Shown: positions 60,926-64,000 of the stretch, in pieces
How positions within the stretch are numbered: position 1 is the first letter of the stretch
Layout of the letters: each line of letters begins with the position of its first letter
Source: Panagrolaimus kolymaensis
Lineage: Eukaryota; Nematoda; Chromadorea; Rhabditida; Panagrolaimidae
DNA: 64,000 nt
Assembly (NCBI GenBank): GCA_028622995.1
Contig: JAJQJQ010000004.1
Coordinates: 8,680,001 to 8,744,000, forward strand
Reading direction: 5' to 3'
Notes under the pieces: generated by a model
The model's database searches: none
The model's input: the letters and a program-made list of their open reading frames with translations, nothing else
What the model was told of the DNA's origin: nothing
Program-made: the position numbers and the translations under genes

Positions 60926-63900
60926 TGTACAAAATAATTAATCCATAAATTCAAAGTTAAATTACCTAAGTCTCTAAAAAATTCTAAAATATATGGAAAT
61001 TTCTTGAAAAATTTGCATATTTGTTATGTCCAATAATTTTAAAAAATTATTTAAATAATATTCCCCTTAATTCATATAATTAAAACCTATGAAGTTTCAT
61101 CAAAAAAACCGCCAAAAACTCGAACTTTTCACTTCCATAGCCTCACTTAAAGTTCCACCCCATTGCGCCAAAGCAACAAAAGAGAAAAAGTGATTGAAAA
61201 AATTTGGAGAAAATTTACATATTCAAACCCAAATGAACTCATTTCCGTCAAGTTGTATTATGTTGAATTTATAAAAATCAAATACTACATGAAATTTGCT
61301 ACAGGAATATTTTCCGGACTTTTGAGTTTGATAAATACACCTAATTGACGATTTGAGCAAACTAAGTTTGAAATGATAAAAAAAACGTGAAAAAATGGCT
61401 AAGTCCCGGTTTTACAAACCTTTACGAAAACTTTTTGAATTAGCATATCTTTACTTATGATAAAAAGACTAATTTTCCCGTAATCTCCATATGAAACTAC
61501 CCCAGAATCTATAAATAGAAAAATCAAACAATCGGCCGGGTTTTTCAAACTGCTAACTACCCATACCTTTTTTACATATATATAACTAGGAGAACCGTTT
61601 AGGTTACAGAACTAAAAAAAATAGAGAACCGTATTAAAGGGCTTCACCAAATTTGATAATCACCTTGGACGACTAAGAGCTGTTGCTAGCCCTTCGGGTT
61701 TGAGGTCCTTAAAGAACCATTGCTCTTGAAAGTTATTAATTTTTTAATTCACCCAAAATGGGTATTTGAGAACCGTTAAAAAATCCACCCAAAATGGGTA
61801 TTTGAGAACCGTCAAAAAATCCACCCAAATTGGTATTAGAGAACCGTCAAAAAATCCACCCAAAATAGGTACAAATGATTCCTCAACCATTTCATAATTA
61901 AATCACTTCAATCACTAAAAAATTCGAAAAAATATGAAAATTTCTCGAAAAATTTGCATATTTAACTATCCCAATAATTTTAAAGAATTATAAAAAAATT
62001 ATTCCCCTTAATACATATAAATAAAACCTATGAAGTTCCATCAAAAAACCATAAAAAAACTCGAACTTTTCACTTCCATAGCCTCACTTAAAGTTCCACC
62101 CCATTGCGCCAAAGCAACAAAAGAGAAAAAGTGATTGAAAAAATTTGGAGAAAATTTACATATTCAAACCCAAATGAACTCATTTCCGTCAAGTTGTATT
62201 ATGTTGAATTTATAAAAATCAAATACTACATGAAATTTGCTACAGGAATATTTTCCGGACTTTTGAGTTTGATAAATACACCTAATTGACGATTTGAGCA
62301 AACTAAGTTTGAAATGATAAAAAAAACGTGAAAAAATGGCTAAGTCCCGGTTTTACAAACCTTTACGAAAACTTTTTGAATTAGCATATCTTTACTTATG
62401 ATAAAAAGACTAATTTTCCCGTAATCTCCATATGAAACTACCCCAGAATCTATAAATAGAAAAATCAAACAATCGGCCGGGTTTTTCAAACTGCTAACTA
62501 CCCATACCTTTTTTACATATATATAACTAGGAGAACCGTTTAGGTTACAGAACTAAAAAAAATAGAGAACCGTATTAAAGGGCTTCACCAAATTTGATAA
62601 TCACCTTGGACGACTAAGAGCTGTTGCTAGCCCTTCGGGTTTGAGGTCCTTAAAGAACCATTGCTCTTGAAAGTTATTAATTTTTTAATTCACCCAAAAT
62701 GGGTATTTGAGAACCGTTAAAAAATCCACCCAAAATGGGTATTTGAGAACCGTCAAAAAATCCACCCAAATTGGTATTAGAGAACCGTCAAAAAATCCAC
62801 CCAAAATAGGTACAAATGATTCCTCAACCATTTCATAATTAAATCACTTCAATCACTAAAAAATTCGAAAAAATATGAAAATTTCTCGAAAAATTTGCAT
62901 ATTTAACTATCCCAATAATTTTAAAGAATTATAAAAAAATTATTCCCCTTAATACATATAAATAAAACCTATGAAGTTCCATCAAAAAACCATAAAAAAA
63001 CTCGAACTTTTCACTTCCATAGCCTCACTTAAAGTTCCACCCCATTGCGCCAAAGCAACAAAAGAGAAAAAGTGATTGAAAAAATTTGGAGAAAATTTAC
63101 ATATTCAAACCCAAATGAACTCATTTCCGTCAAGTTGTATTATGTTGAATTTATAAAAATCAAATACTACATGAAATTTGCTACAGGAATATTTTCCGGA
63201 CTTTTGAGTTTGATAAATACACCTAATTGACGATTTGAGCAAACTAAGTTTGAAATGATAAAAAAAACGTGAAAAAATGGCTAAGTCCCGGTTTTACAAA
63301 CCTTTACGAAAACTTTTTGAATTAGCATATCTTTACTTATGATAAAAAGACTAATTTTCCCGTAATCTCCATATGAAACTACCCCAGAATCTATAAATAG
63401 AAAAATCAAACAATCGGCCGGGTTTTTCAAACTGCTAACTACCCATACCTTTTTTACATATATATAACTAGGAGAACCGTTTAAGTTACGTGGATAAAAA
63501 AAATAGAGAACCGTATTAAAGGGCTTCACCAAATTTGATAATCACCTTGGACGACTAAGAGCTGTTGCTAGCCCTTCGGGTTTGAGGTCCTTAAAGAACC
63601 ATTGCTCTTGAAAGTTATTAATTTTTTAATTCACCCAAAATGGGTATTTGAGAACCGTTAAATAATCCACCCAAAATGGGTATTTGAGAACCGTCAAAAA
63701 ATCCACCCAAATTGGATTAATGAGAACCGTCAAAAAATCCACCCGAAATAGGTACAAATGATTCCCCAACCATTTCATAATTAAATCACTTCAATCACTA
63801 AAAAATAGAAAAAATATGAAAATTTCTCGAAAAATTTGCATATTTAACTATCCCAATAATTTTAAAAAATTATTTAAAAAATATTCCCCTTAATTCATAT

Positions 63901-64000
63901 AAATAAAACCTATGAAATTCCATCAAAAAACCATAAAAAAACTCGAACTTTTCACTTCCTTTGCATCAAAAAAATTTTCATCCCACTGCGCCAAAACAAC

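Larger units (their letters stand above)
59099..64000 (+). repeat. Satellite-like tandem array, units of about 0.94-1.4 kb, running off the window
   Basis: Unit starts marked by AACTAGGAG(A/T)ACCGT fall near 59099, 60190, 61586, 62527 and 63468. The last complete units have a period of exactly 941 bp: the same 61-codon frame recurs at 61163, 62104 and 63045 with identical translation. The first two units are more diverged, with lengths 1.09 and 1.40 kb; the second is longer because of an expanded internal minisatellite. Landmarks shared by units are a TTGCTAGCCCTTCGGGTTT hairpin block, a run of ACCC-A/T-GGGT minisatellite copies, CTCGAACTTTTCACTTCC and CATTGCGCCAAAGC. The recurrent frame starts at a non-ATG codon and is not called a gene. 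Confidence 0.93.

Noticed and set aside
61163..63230. Identical 61-codon frames repeated three times
   Set aside because: They begin at a non-ATG codon, lie in tandem satellite units, and their identity reflects unit homogenisation, not protein constraint. The left units do not preserve the frame.

Overview
The window is about 64 kb of very AT-rich eukaryotic (animal) DNA. It has multi-exon genes, GT-AG introns with TTTTTAG or TTTTCAG acceptors, minimal introns of 51-57 nt in one housekeeping gene, and very long introns elsewhere. The gene repertoire (NK-2 homeobox, anion-type Cys-loop receptor, SK channel, P-type ATPase) and the short introns best fit a nematode. That placement is an inference; no rRNA, spliced-leader or mitochondrial marker is present to confirm it.

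Layout: the 3' end of an ABC transporter (3-365, +); a 2.07 kb non-autonomous hAT-like element (784-2850); motif-rich intergenic DNA with a duplicated segment; a five-exon NK-2 class homeobox gene (7835-13895, +); a compact five-exon eIF4A3 gene (15788-17248, +); tail-to-tail with it, a Cys-loop ligand-gated channel gene (17596-23815, -, first exon not found); about 16 kb with no recognisable gene; a four-exon coiled-coil protein with a KASH-like tail (40060-42943, +); a 400 bp GC-rich hAT-type MITE (43407-43806); an SK-type calcium-activated potassium channel with two alternative first exons (47058-57772, +) carrying a 1 kb foldback element in an intron (54171-55191); the last exon of a Na+/K+-ATPase-like P-type ATPase (58432-58713, -); and a satellite-like block of 0.94-1.4 kb tandem units with a nested 36 bp minisatellite from about 59.1 kb to the window end.

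The most striking signal is not a gene. The short motif CAGTT(T/A), typically CAGTTTTA followed by an A/T run, recurs roughly every 50-110 bp through introns and intergenic DNA from about 0.56 to 58.96 kb. It is almost always in the same (+) orientation, whatever the direction of the host gene. It is absent from the three transposable elements, from the satellite block, from the whole eIF4A3 gene, and from several 0.7-1.7 kb islands that look like promoters; it is rare in exons. CAGTTTTA shares 6 of 8 positions with the CTGTTTCA upstream motif of C. elegans 21U-RNA (piRNA) genes. The leading hypothesis is a unidirectional, intron-hosted array of autonomous small-RNA transcription units, but a polarised DNA-level signal is also possible. 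Motif counts and spacings are by eye and should be recomputed.
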